The translations under genes were made by a program, and so were the position numbers. The notes below the pieces were generated by a model. That model was not told the origin of the DNA. It ran no database searches and saw only the letters and a list, made by a program, of their open reading frames with translations. Source: Bathymodiolus brooksi (lineage: Eukaryota; Mollusca; Bivalvia; Mytilida; Modiolidae). From it: a stretch of DNA of 64,000 bases. Below, piece after piece: positions 28,908-41,182 of this stretch (positions are counted from its first letter, which is position 1; each line of letters begins with the position of its first letter). The stretch spans positions 104,153,505-104,217,504 of the forward strand of contig OY804575.1 of assembly GCA_963680875.1 (NCBI GenBank). Direction: 5' to 3'.

Positions 28908-30140
28908 ATTTAGGAGTTGCGGGTTGCAAAATCATCCTCCTACCCCCTCCACCCGGCCTTCAATGAAAAATCTAAAAACCATTGTGGACAACTACAATGT
29001 ATTTCAAGTACATTATATAGTTTAATGTCAATCAATTGCGTGGTTACAGTCAGGGGAGTTGCGTTGCGGATTGCAGAAATCTTACAGACGGACGGACGGA
29101 CGAACATCAAGTGTTTGAGCAACGGGCGTAAAAACCTCATTACACTAAAAGATCAAACAAAGTTCTCGAGAAATATGTTTACGGAAATCAGGTGTGAGAT
29201 ATGCATAAACCATTCTGTCGAGATTATTTTCACACTTTCATGCGCAGTTGTATATATTAATTTATTACAAATAAATTGTAGTCAGAATTTTTTGTTAAAA
29301 ATCATAATGTGTAAAAAAAATTGTACAGACATCCATTGGTAGATATAAATAATATAAACGTACCCGGACAAAGGATTTGTTCACACTTTCGTGTGCAGAT
29401 ACCTCGGGCAGATGCAGAGATTGTTACAAATAAATTGCCGCTAATTTTTTTTTTATTAATATGTTACTTTTGTATTTTAATGTACAATATAACAACATGT
29501 ATTTTTACTGATCTTTACTTGAAAAGTAAAAGGCAACAAATCAAACTGATATATTTTTTTTCATATGAAATTGCAGAATTTCGAATTCAAGAACTATTTG
29601 AACCATTATTTAAAGAGAAGTGACCATTTTCTTGGGACACTCAAGTTTCTCCACACTGTCTCAGTTTCATCATCTGATTCTCTCGTTATAGGTTTTCGTT
29701 GTATGTTTTATAAATGAGATCAATTGTTAAATTAATTATTCGAAGTACTGATTGAATTTACTTTTTAGTTTACCTTTGACTTTTCTCGTCTCGTCGAGGA
29801 ATCAGAAATGTATCCAATCTTGCTTGTTTTCTTGGCCTAGAATGTTCGTCCATTTTATAATTTCTAAATAGCACGTGTACATGTAGTTGTAAAATTGACT
29901 GCAGAAATAATGTTTAATTAGCGTGAGAAAATAGTTGATGTCTGGTACCTCGGAACCAATCAGAATGGAATAATCTTTGAACTACATATATGAATCAGCG
30001 AACACATCCAACGTGTATTTACAATGTGTAAGAATATTTTACTACAGGTCACGAGTTAACCATTCATGAAAAAGTTATTTATTGAACTGCTTAATTAACA
30101 TTGTATAACATATGCTTTGCGAATTTTAGGGGGGGGCGCA
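28908..30140. other. Insertion block of unknown type
   Basis: This block lies between two pieces of the broken modular repeat. It includes GACGGACGGACGGACG near 29089 and a G tract before GCGCACTTAG at its right edge that resembles the inner part of the CAGGGGCGGATCC MITE. A 141-codon open frame (28917-29342) is unrecognised and probably chance. Confidence 0.4.
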
Positions 30141-30171
30141 CTTAGTTGGTTTCTATACACATTGAACATAC

Positions 30172-31973
30172 GGGGTCGGGTCATTATTCCGACAGCCCAT
30201 TGCTCCGACGGCCCATTAATCCGACAGCCCATTGCTCCGACAGCCCATTTCTCCGACAACCCATTATTCCGTCAAAAATGGTCAAAAGTAGTATAATTAT
30301 CTTAAAATCTGTTGTTTTTCTTCTATACCTAACGAAAGACTGACTTTAATCTTTATACTCATTGTTTCTATATTAAACAAAAGGGTAAATATGGGGTCAA
30401 AGTCAAATGTCATGGTGCTAGCAGATTCCTTACATCATGACGACATGAGAAATATCAGTACCAATTTCGGATGGTCTAACACTTCTACATTTTGGATTTA
30501 ATCATGAAAAGTTTACACCGCTACCGTTACGCGAGACGACACAAAAATTATTGGAGGGGGGGGGGGGGACATTTTTTTTTTTAATTTCTTGCCCTGATTT
30601 TTACCGGAAAAAAAATCTGTCCGGACGAAAATCCCAGCCCCCGCCCCCGCCCGTCCATAAACCTTGTAACCCTTCAAAACCGTTCAAAGTATTTTTTTTA
30701 TTAAACTTTATACAAAGGAGTACACCATATGTAGATGTGCATGAAATAATTATAAAGGTTTGTTCTGACATTAACGGTTGCATTTAGGATACAGAGCCAT
30801 TGTGAGTGAGTTAGTCTAGTTTGATCCTGGATCTGGAGAAAAAAAATGCCATGACCGTACATTATGATTAATACAATAAAAAAATTCCATAAACTCCAGG
30901 AGGGGGGCTAAAATTAAATAATAAAGATTTAATTTTAAGCAAAATTCGGTTGTTGTCGGGAGTATCACGTCTAAACTCCCACAATTTGTGACCGGAGAGA
31001 CACTACCTGATGCTGTTCAACCGTATTGCGTTTTCTAATACGTTTTAGATACATTGTAAACCGATGAATGCCTCCTTCACATATACATTTAATGCCCATT
31101 AAATGCGCATCGCATGCTCTAAGAGCTTCACACCTATGACAAGGAGTTTTCAGTTGGCATAAGTTACGACTGTAATAATACTATTTTTTGCATGTAGAGA
31201 AAATGTAAATATTTTCACGTAAATAATGGAAATCGCAAACGTTTTGACGTACGTGTGAAGGCATTAACCATGTTGGATGCGCATTCAATTCGCATCATGA
31301 AACGTACGTCGGAATGCAGAATAAATGAACGTGTGTGGAAGCGGCATAATGCATATGGAAGGCGTTCTATTAGCCGCATATGTTGGTTGCCAATCGTGCT
31401 TCAACAGAAGTGATCGATGTATTTATAGACCTGAACAAGGGAACTGTCTACCTATCTTCGGAGCTTTTTCCATTCTTCTGCATGTACATTGTGCTCCCTT
31501 TCTCTCCTTTTCTACTATATATGTCCTTCTTCAATTCTTAACTCTCCTCGCTTCCATGCGTATTGCTATCTTCCGTCATTTTGTCTTTCTCGTGCTTCTC
31601 CCGGTTTACACTTTTTCCCTTCATTCCTCTTTTCTGGTTCCTTTGTGCAATGAGCACAACTTTTTCTTCAATTTTTAACTTTATCCCATACCAGGTCGGT
31701 CGATCATAATTGCCTTGAACGGGGATGTACAGCCTAGGATAAAAGCTCCTTTTCCTTTCCAGAACATTCGGTCTAGGCCATGGTCCGTCAAGATTAGCCT
31801 GACCGACGGAACATTCTGTTGGATACACCTGGTTAAACCATGGATTTGTGGATTGAGTTCTATTTTGTATTGTCGGAAAAATGGGCCGTCGGAGTAATGG
31901 GCCGTCGGAGTAATGGGTTGTCGGAGTAATGGGCTGTCGGAGTTATGGGCTGTCGGAATAATGCTACGCATCC
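30172..31973. mobile_element. 1802-bp TIR element with 8-bp duplication GAACATAC
   Basis: GAACATAC lies on both sides (30164-30171 and 31974-31981). The left end begins GGGGTCGGGTCATTATTCCG and the right end is its imperfect complement. Inside each end are four or five tandem copies of a 16-17 base unit (TCCGACAGCCCATTGC type), inverted relative to each other. Eight-base duplications fit hAT, P or Merlin transposases. No transposase was recognised inside, so it is probably non-autonomous. Confidence 0.8.
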
Positions 31974-32329
31974 GAACATACATGTATATGCACATTTTTC
32001 TCAACAACTATTGATGGCAGAGATCTGATATTTGGTCACAAGCTTCATATAGGTACCCCATATCGTGAGAAGCGTTTTTGAACCCATCAGATTCCTACTT
32101 CCTGTTTGCCGACTTTGTTGATTTTTCTACACATTGAACTTATATGCTCATTTTTCGTCGCATTTTTCTCAGCAACTATTGATGGCAGAAATCTGATATT
32201 TGGTCACAAGCTTCATATAGGTACCCCATATTGTGGGAAGCGTTTTTTGACCCGTCAGATTCCTACTTCCTGTTTGCCAAAGAGCGGGTGTATCATAGGT
32301 GAGCATTAGCTCACAGTTCATCTTGTTTT

Positions 32330-33506
32330 GTTTGTCTTTGTCTTGTGTACCCTATGTTGCCAGTTTCTCTGAATTGTCCATTTTTGATTGCCCCTTCAGT
32401 ATAAATATCACTATCAATATAAAAAAATGTATAACAAAAAAACATTAACTTTTACTTTTCATCATTATTGGGGGGCTTTTTGTCAGGGGGATTTTGTCCT
32501 AGACCCAATAACTCCAAAATGGGTATTGAGGTTTACTTCAAAATTGCAGGGTAGGTAGATCTTGACATGCTGCAATTATTTGCAATTTAAACTTAACCGT
32601 TATCTCTTAAAGTTTTTGAAATATAAGACGAAAAGTATTAAAATTTGATAAAAAAAGGACAATAACTCCAAGATGAGTAATCAGATTTACTTCAAAATTG
32701 CAGGGTGGGTAGATCTTGACATACTGAACATGTTTGCTGTTTAAACTTAACATCTATCTCTTATAGATTTTGAAATAAAGGAGGAAAAACGATTAAAATT
32801 TTGAAAATTTGATGAAAAAATGGAAATAACTCTAAAATGGGTCATGGGATTTACTGAAAAATTGCAGGGTAGGTAGATCTCGACATGGTGCACGTTTTTG
32901 CAATTTAAACTTAACATCTATCTCTTATAGTTTTTGAAATAAAGGACGAAAAGTATTAAAATTTTGAAAATTTGATGAAAAAAGGACTGACTCCAAAATG
33001 GGTATTGAGGTTTACTTCAAAATTGCAGGGTAGGTAGATCTTGACATGCTGCACATTTTTGCAATTTAAACTTAACATCTATCTCTTATAGTTTTTGAAA
33101 TATAAGACGAAAAGTATTAAGATTAAAAAAAGGGCAATAACTCCAAGATGGGTAATCAGATTTACTTCAAAATTGCAGGGTAGGTAGATCTTGCTGTGCT
33201 GATCATTCATACCCCATGTCAGATTTTTGATATTATTAACGGTTTGTGAGTTATTACCCAAAACCTGCAATTTTACCATATGTTCTATTTTTAGTAACAG
33301 TGGCCATGTTGGTTGGTGCATGGCATCACTGGACACAATTTTGAAACTAGACACCCTAGTGATGATTCAGACCAAGATTGGTTTCCATTGGTCTAGTACT
33401 TTCAGAGGAGAATATTTTTTAAAATGTTTACAACGGACAACGGACGATGACGACGGACGCCATGTGATGGCAATAGCTCACATCACCCTTTGGGTCAGGT
33501 GAGCTA
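32330..33506. repeat. Modular repeat with five ~157-bp tandem units
   Basis: AATTGCAGGGTAGGTAGATC-type segments recur at about 32551, 32705, 32869, 33030 and 33180, a spacing of 150-164 bases. The right end carries CGGACAACGGACGATGACG and finishes in CAGGTGAGCTAAAAA, directly at the start of the 23-bp satellite. Likely another HINE-like element. Confidence 0.65.
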
Positions 33507-36500
33507 AAAATGATGCTCCATTTGATACCATAATGATGCTTCATGTAATACCATGATGATGCTTCATGTAATACCATAATGATGCTTCATGTAATACCAT
33601 AATGATGCTTCATGTAATACCAAAATGATGCTTCATGTAATACCATAATGATGCTTCATGTAATACCATAATGATGCTTCATGTAATACCATAATGATAC
33701 TTCATGTAATACCAAAATGATGCTTCATTTAATACCATAATGATGCTTTATGTAACACCATAATGATGCTTCATGTAATACAATAATGATGCTACATGTA
33801 ATACCAAAATGATGCTTCATGTAATACCATAATGATGCTTCATGTAATACCAAAATGATGCTTCATGTAATACCATAATGATGCTTCATGTAATACCATA
33901 ATGATGCTTTATGTAATACCAAAATGATGCTTCATGTAATACCATAATGATGCTTCATTTAATACCATAATGATGCTCATGTAATACCAAAATGATGCTT
34001 CATGTAATACCATAATGATGCTTCATGTAATACCAAAATGATGCTTCATGTAATACCATAATGATGCTTTATGTAATACCAAAATGATGCTTCATGTAAT
34101 ACCATAATGATGCTTCATTTAATACCATAATGATGCTCATGTAATACCAAAATGATGCTTCATGTAATACCATAATGATGCTTCATGTAATACCAAAATG
34201 ATGCTTCATGTAATACCATAATGATGCTTCATGTAATACAATAATGATGCTTCATGTAATACCAAAATGATGCTTCATGTAATACCAAAATGATGCTTCA
34301 TGTAATACCATAATGATGCTTCATGTAATACAATAATGATGCTTCATGTAATACCAAAATGATGCTTCATGTAATACCAAAATGATGCTTCATGTAATAC
34401 CATAATGATGCTTCATGTAATACCAAAATGATGCTTCATGTAATACCAAAATGATGCTTCATGTAATACCATAATGATGCTTCATGTAATACCATAATGA
34501 TACTTCATGTAATACCAAAATGATGCTTCATTTAATACCATAATGATGCTTCATGTAACACCATAATGATGCTTCATGTAATACAATAATGATGCTTCAT
34601 GTAATACCATAATGATGCTTTATGTAATACCAAAATGATGCTTCATGTAATACCATAATGATGCTTCATTTAATACCATAATGATGCTCATGTAATACCA
34701 AAATGATGCTTCATGTAATACCAAAATGATGCTTCATGTAATACCATAATGATGCTTCATTTAATACCATAATGATGCTTCATGTAATACCAAAATGATG
34801 CTTCATGTAATACCAAAATGATGCTTCATGTAATACCATAATGATGCTTCATGTAATACCAAAATGATGCTTCATGTAATACCATAATGATGCTTCATGT
34901 AATACCATAATGATGCTTTATTTAATACCAAAATGATGCTTCATGTAATACCAAAATGATGCTTCATTTAATACCATAATGATGCTCATGTAATACCAAA
35001 ATGATGCTTCATGTAATACCAAAATGATGCTTCATGTAATACCATAATGATGCTTCATGTAATACCATAATGATGCTTCATGTAATACCAAAATGATGCT
35101 TCATTTATTACCATAATGATGCTTCATGTAATACCAAAATGATGCTTCATTTAATACCATAATGATGCTTCATGTAATACCAAAATGATGCTTCATGTAA
35201 TACCAAAATGATGCTTCATGTAATACCAAAATGATGCTTCATTTAATACCAAAATGATGCTTTATGTAATACCATAATGATGCTTCATGTAATACCAAAA
35301 TGATGCTTCATGTAATACCAAAATGATGCTTCATGTAATACCAAAATGATGCTTCAAGTAATACCAAAATGATGCTTCGTGTAATACCAAAATGATGCTT
35401 CATGTAATACCAAAATGATGTTTCATGTAATACCAAAATGATGCTTCATGTAATACCATAATGATGATTCATGTAATACCAAAATGATGCTTCATGTAAT
35501 ACCATAATGATGCTTCATGTAATACGATAATGATGATTCATGTAATACCATAATGATGATTCATGTAATACCATAATGATGCTTCATGTAATACCAAAAT
35601 GATGCTTCATGTAATACCAAAATGATGTTTCATGTAATACCAAAATGATGCTTCATGTAATACCATAATGATGCTTCATGTAATACCATAATGATGCTTC
35701 ATGTAATACCATAATGATGCTTCATGTAATACCATAATGATACTTCATGTAATACCATAATGATGCTTCATGTAATACCATAATGATGCTTTATGTAATA
35801 CCAAAATGATGCTTCATGTAATACAATAATGATGCTTCATGTAATACCAAAATGATGCTTCATGTAATACCATAATGATGCTTCATGTAATACCATAATG
35901 ATGCTTTATGTAATACCAAAATGATGCTTCATGTAATACCATAATGATGCTTCATTTAATACCATAATGATGCTCATGTAATACCAAAATGATGCTTCAT
36001 GTAATACCATAATGATGCTTCATGTAATACCATAATGATGCTTCATGTAATACCAAAATGATGCTTCATTTAATACCATAATGATGCTTCATGTAATACC
36101 AAAATGATGCTTCATTTAATACTATAATGATGCTTCATGTAATACCAAAATGATGCTTCATGTAATACCATAATGATGCTTCATGTAATACCAAAATGAT
36201 GCTTCATGTAATACCAAAATGATGCTTCATGTAATACCAAAATGATGCTTCATGTAATACCAAAATGATGCTTCATTTATTACCATAATGATGCTTCATG
36301 TAATACCAAAATGATGCTTCATTTAATACCATAATGATGCTTCATGTAATACCAAAATGATGCTTCATGTAATACCAAAATGATGCTTCATGTAATACCA
36401 AAATGATGCTTCATTTAATACCATAATGATGCTTCATGTAATACCAAAATGATGCTTCATGTAATACCAAAATGATGCTTCATGTAATACCAAAATGATG

Positions 36501-38340
36501 CTTCATGTAATACCAAAATGATGTTTCATGTAATACCAAAATGATGCTTCATGTAATACCATAATGATGCTTCATGTAATACCAAAATGATGCTTCATGT
36601 AATACCATAATGATGCTTCATGTAATACCATAATGATGATTCATGTAATACCATAATGATGTTTCATGTAATACCATAATGATGCTTCATGTAATACCAT
36701 AATGATGCCTCATGTAATACCATAATGATGCTTCATGTAATACCAAAATGATGCTTCATGTAATACCAAAATGATGCTTCATGTTATACCAAAATGATGT
36801 TTCATGTAATACCAAAATGATGCTTCATGTAATACCATAATGATGCTTCATGTAATACCAAAATGATGCTTCGTGTAATACCAAAATGATGCTTCATGTA
36901 ATACCATAATGATGCTTCATGTAATACCAAAATGATGCTTCATGTAATACCAAAATGATGTTTCATGTAATACCAAAATGATGCCTCATGTAATACCATA
37001 ATGATGCTTCATGTAATACCAAAATGATGCTTCATGTAATACCAAAATGATGCTTCATGTAATACCATAATGATGCTTCATGTAATACCATAATGATGCT
37101 TCATGTAATACCATAATGATGCTTCATGTAATAGTAATACCATAATGATGATTCATGTAATACCAAAATGATGCTTCATTTGATGTCATAATGATGCTTC
37201 ATGTAATACCAAAATGATGCTTCATGTAATACCATAATGATGCTTCATGTAATACCATAATGATGCTTCATCTAATACCAAAATGATGCTTCATGTAATA
37301 CCAAAATGCTGCTTCATTTAATACCAAAATGATGCTTCAAGTAATACCATAATGATGCTTCATGTAATACCAAAATGATGCTTCATGTAATACCATAATG
37401 ATGCCTCATGTCATACCATAATGATGCTTCATGTAATACCAAAATGATGCTTCATGTAATACCATCATGATGCTTCATGTAATACCCTAATGATGCTTCA
37501 TGTAATACCATAATGATGCTTCATGTAATACCATAATGATACTTCATGTAATACCAATATGATGCTTCATGTAATACCATAATGATGCTTCATGTAATAC
37601 CAAAATGATGCTTCATGTAATATCATAATGATGCTTCATGTAATACCATAATGATGCTTCATGTAATACCATAATGATTCTTCATGTAATACTATAATGA
37701 TGCTTCATGTAATACCATAATGATTCTTCATGTAATACTATAATGATGCTTCATGTAATACCAAAATAATGCTTCATGTAATACCATAATGATGCTTCAT
37801 GTAATACCATAATGATGCTTCATGTAATACCATAATGATGATTCATGTAATACCAATATGATGCTTCATGTAATACCAAAATGATGCTTCATGTCATACC
37901 AAAATGATGCTTCATTTAATACCATAATGATGCTTCATGTAATACCAAAATGATGCTTCATGTAATACCATAATGATGCTTCATGTAATACCATAATGAT
38001 GCTTCATGTAATACCATAATGATACTTCATGTAATACCATAATGATGCTTCATGTAATACCATAATGATGCTTCATGTAATACCATAATGATGCTTCATG
38101 TAATACCAAAATGATGCTTCATGTCATACCATAATGATGCTTCATGTAATACCATAATGATGCTTCATGTAATACCATAATGATACTTCATGTAATACCA
38201 TAATGATGCTTCATGTAATACCATAATGATGCTTCATGTAACACCATAATGATGCTTCATGTAATACAATAATGATGCTTCATGTAATACAATAATGATG
38301 CTTCATGTAATACCATAATGATGCTTCATGTAACACCATA
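33507..38340. repeat. 4.8-kb satellite with strict 23-bp period
   Basis: About 210 head-to-tail units share a 20-base core, ATGATGCTTCATGTAATACC, followed by ATA or AAA. The two endings alternate irregularly. A 22-base unit that lacks one T recurs at about 33971, 34131, 34682, 34980 and 35968; every interval fits 23n+22, so phase is otherwise kept. Some units have TTTAATACC, TAACACC or TACTTCATG variants. Not CRISPR: there are no spacers. Confidence 0.95.
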
Positions 38341-38923
38341 GTCAGAATCTGATATATCACTTTCACATGCACACTCTTTAAAACCTTCATAATTTCCATC
38401 TGGTGACGGAAACTCTTCCCTTATAGTTTTGACAACGCAGGCTGGTAGGGTCACTCTGTATTTCTTGCCAAGTGGTTGACCTTTTCTGACCCAACAAACA
38501 AACTGACGATAAGCCATGAGTCTACTCTGTCGGTTAGTTAACACATCTGGAGCTCTTCCTCTGTGACGTTTGTACCTCAAAAAAATAATATAGCTTGTTT
38601 CAAGCACACCAGGGTTGAGACAAACTGTTCTAAAGTTGGTGTTATCGGTAATGCAGTCACTGGGTTCCAATTGACCATCAAACAATGAACATTCATGGCA
38701 GCACAGGCATTCCGACGGCAAAGGTAGTGAAATGCATTTTGAGCATGAGCACCAATTTGTGTCGTTCTGACGTGGCTTGTTCTCGAATTCCCGACGTTGG
38801 GCACTCGCTGCCTTTTCCATTTGTCTGAGTTCTTCTTCCGTATATTCTGGTTCAAGTTGGTAACCAAACTCTCCATAGTCGTCGAAATCTACATCACGTG
38901 AGGCGCTAGAGTCACTTTCGTAC
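38326..38923 (-). CDS. P2X7-domain gene, exon 2
   Basis: The exon carries the whole cysteine-rich P2X7-like domain. It ends DSDYGVT and TGA; GVT and the stop are encoded by the first satellite unit. Confidence 0.85.
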
Positions 38924-39712
38924 CTGAGCTCGACATATTTAAGCTATAGCTAATAGTAGTAGTATGAGGGTTTAACGTCCGGCTCACCTATTGAGGTATT
39001 GCAGACATAGTTTACTTTTTCTTGCTTGCCTTTCGCATGCTGTTTTTTCCCGTCGTTGTGTGGGTGTTGGTGGTCTTTCACCAAGGTCTGTTTCAGTTGT
39101 GTAATCAGGGAAGCGATATATTAACGTTGGGTCGTCCGGGTCGAATGATTCTGAAAATGACACCGATCCGTCTTTAAATTCCGTTTTGTATGTAAGTTTT
39201 TCTCTGATATACGGGCTTCGTACAGTTGTACATGTTTTCCATGGCTTCCGGGCTTCTTCCGGATCGATAAGGTATTTTGTCGGCGTTACTTTCCTGCCAA
39301 TGAAATTACGTATTGTCTGGGTAGATCGCTCCCTTACTTGCGTCGATGTTGTTGGATTGTGGAGGGCTCGTTCGTCGTTGTGTATCTCGGTTTGAGTGCT
39401 TTCGTCGGTTATGGGAATGCTGTCGTCTGTTTGTGTTTCTGCACAAGTTTTAATGTCTTCAACGGCTTCATACCTTTTCGCCTTCCACTGGCCTATGCGT
39501 AAAGCATTTCTTTTCCTGTTGGAAGGAGAGAGGTGTTTCTTCTTCTGGGCCTGGCTGGTAACTTTCCCTGTTTTCTCAACGGGTTTCCCTGCCTTGATCC
39601 ACATCAGCTTGACTGATATAGCGCTGGAATTAACCTGTAGGTCCCAAGTTAATTTTTTCCCATTTATCCCTGCGTGCTTCAGTAATCCAACCAATTCAAC
39701 AGGTAAGTCCAT
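38326..39712 (-). CDS. P2X7 intracellular-domain protein (two exons)
   Basis: Two exons (39712-38988 and 38923-38326) join to 440 residues. Residues about 299-424 match the cytoplasmic 'ballast' domain of P2X7 receptors (Pfam P2RX7_C): WCSCSKC, CLCCHEC, CITDN, a middle SRLMAYRQFVCW, LPACVVKTIREEFP and GNYEGFK. In P2X7 this domain binds zinc through such cysteines and a guanine nucleotide. The two transmembrane helices and the extracellular ATP-binding part of P2X are absent, so this is a soluble stand-alone version, as seen in other invertebrates. Residues 1-45 (DLPVELVGLLKHAGINGKK) form a conserved-looking start I cannot name. Residues 50-240 are polar, basic and probably disordered, with repeated TQT motifs. 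The stop and the last three codons lie in the 23-bp satellite. Confidence 0.85.
38924..38987 (-). other. 64-bp intron
   Basis: On the minus strand the intron runs from GTGAGC to GAGCTCAG. Removing it joins AG|G into Arg and keeps the frame open for another 198 codons, including an acidic stretch (DFDDYGEFGYQLEPEYTEEE). Confidence 0.8.
38988..39712 (-). CDS. P2X7-domain gene, exon 1
   Basis: It starts at ATG 39712, the first Met of the open frame, and runs 241 codons plus two bases to a donor AG|GTGAGC. A TATA-like box lies about 90 bases upstream. Confidence 0.8.
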
Positions 39713-39798
39713 TGTTAAGTAGATTTGTAGATTTCAGTTCACAGTAGAGATGTATCCGCTAGTCAAGTCTAGCTATAGCTAAAACGTTAATTTCGGTG

Positions 39799-39808
39799 CT
39801 TTATATAG
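39799..39808 (-). promoter_or_regulatory. Candidate TATA box of P2X7-domain gene
   Basis: On the minus strand the sequence reads CTATATAAAG, about 90 bases before the ATG at 39712. That would allow a start site near 39770 and a short leader. Position and match are good; no other core element was identified. Confidence 0.5.
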
Positions 39809-39844
39809 AAATGTTCCCAAACAAACAACACGCGTTGAACAAAA

Positions 39845-40150
39845 GAAAAGTAAAGAAATATTGATTGAGTAAAATCATAATCATTTGATTAAATCAAATT
39901 AATTAAAACATCTTTTATGAACACCGACTGTTAAAATAATGATTGAGTAAAATCATAATCCTTTGATTAAAATTAAATTAATTAAAACATCTTTTATGAA
40001 CACCGACTGTTGAAATAATTGTTGAGTAAAATCCTAATCATTTTTTTTTTATTGTTAAAAAGAAAAATTCATTTCTAAACGTTTAGGCTTCCTAAATCAT
40101 TTTATTTAAAATTAAAATTAAAACATCTTTTATGAACATCGATCGTTAAA
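39845..40150. repeat. Three tandem ~80-130-bp repeats
   Basis: TAAAACATCTTTTATGAACA occurs three times (about 39905, 39984 and 40120), with GAGTAAAATCATAATC between. The third copy is interrupted by poly-T and about 50 extra bases. It lies upstream of the P2X7-domain gene. Confidence 0.75.
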
Positions 40151-40452
40151 TTATTATGATGAGACAGCTATATATAGTTAGGCCAATTATTAATCCGGTC
40201 ACCTTGAATTTCATAATGAAAACTCAAGGATGGTATATACTTTTTTATCATCTAAAATATAAATTGTTCTTGTTATTTCAACATTATATTTATTCTAATG
40301 TTTTAAGAATATTGTATCTTTAATAGATAATAAACGATCTACCAACTCGTCTTGGAAAGCAAATAGTGTGTATTCAAATTCCCATTTTATTAATCCGGTC
40401 ACCTGTATAATTTTACCCTCCGGCTAGAAAACACCCAAGCGGACATCTACAT
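40151..40452. other. Spacer with ATTAATCCGGTCACC duplicated
   Basis: ATTAATCCGGTCACC occurs at about 40189 and 40388. Otherwise this is AT-rich sequence without a recognised feature. Confidence 0.5.
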
Positions 40453-40556
40453 CACGGCTGGTAATCGGCACAAGCAGAACAGTCGGTTCTGCAAAGAAAT
40501 TCGTGAGGATAACTTCCTGTTTTGGTGGAGGAGAGTTCACGAAGACGCTTCGCAAG
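40453..40556 (+). pseudogene. Exon-like segment in foldback arm
   Basis: An open frame runs through the arm start (NRHKQNSRFCKEIRED, then FWWRRVHEDASQ) and stops at a good donor, AAG|GTATGT. The same segment with the same donor occurs in all four arms of the two copies. It looks like an exon of a captured or original element gene. Protein family unknown. Confidence 0.45.
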
Positions 40557-41182
40557 GTATGTACATGTCAAAAATTGAAATTTGCTTTTTTACTGCTCGA
40601 ATATTGCAAAATCAGAGAATGCTATGCTGTGGCGAATGCTTTCACGATTAGAAACATGTATAGTTTATTGTTGTATATGAACTGTAACTCTCGCAAAATC
40701 AATCGTCCCACGAAAAACATGACGAAAATTGTGACACTCTTACATTTCTAAGTTGTTCTTGACAAAGATGCAAGTTAAATTTTCAATATTTTTTCATCGT
40801 GGGAGTCTAAATGTAATCGGGGATAAATTCCGATTCGTCAGAAGTAAATTGAAGTCTAGATAAATCTACAAACTGTCAATTTTCTCGTTTTCCTGCTTGA
40901 GGAGATCGGTTCTGAGGAGAGTTGCTAGTTTTGTTAATTGTTTTCTGCAAAAAGATAAATTTACACTTTTAAACATAAAACTGATAAATACTCTGTCCAC
41001 TGTGAGGAGATTGCCTGTATCACCGCCAAGGAAACGAACAAAAACAAGTAGCAGTACACCAAATTTAAAATCTCCATCAACCAGGACACCAAGTTTATTA
41101 AAAAAATATCTTTCAATTTCAAAATATTTATATCCTTTCAAACGGGTTTCCACACCTATTCGGCGCAACCTTTTTACTAAAG

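Larger units (their letters stand above)
28083..32300. mobile_element. HINE-like repeat broken into three pieces
   Basis: The left end is a TATACCCCC hairpin with GGGGGTATA (28085-28119) and GTCCGTCTGTCCCTCCGTCCG. Modules of about 160 bases carry GGTCACAAGCTTCATATA and TTCCTACTTCCTGT. The series stops at 28728, resumes for 30 bases at 30141-30171, and resumes again from 31974 to about 32300. The gaps are occupied by later insertions: a CAGGGGCGGATCC-type block (28729-30140) and an 1802-bp element (30172-31973). Confidence 0.65.

Noticed and set aside
28917..29342. 141-codon open frame
   Set aside because: It lies in an insertion block between repeat pieces, with no recognisable motif and a composition like the surrounding sequence.
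31325..31678. 117-codon open frame inside the 1802-bp element
   Set aside because: Pyrimidine-rich hydrophobic translation with no transposase motif. Likely chance.
33507..38340. CRISPR-like array
   Set aside because: Repeats follow each other without spacers, and the genome is eukaryotic. It is a satellite.
39186..39722. Plus-strand open frames opposite the P2X7-domain gene
   Set aside because: They are antisense shadows of exon 1; the minus strand has the homology and the splice sites.
40866..41168. Minus-strand open frames in the foldback arms
   Set aside because: They are antisense to the basic PPRKRTKTSSS frame and mirror it in the opposite arm. Only one strand can be the original sense.
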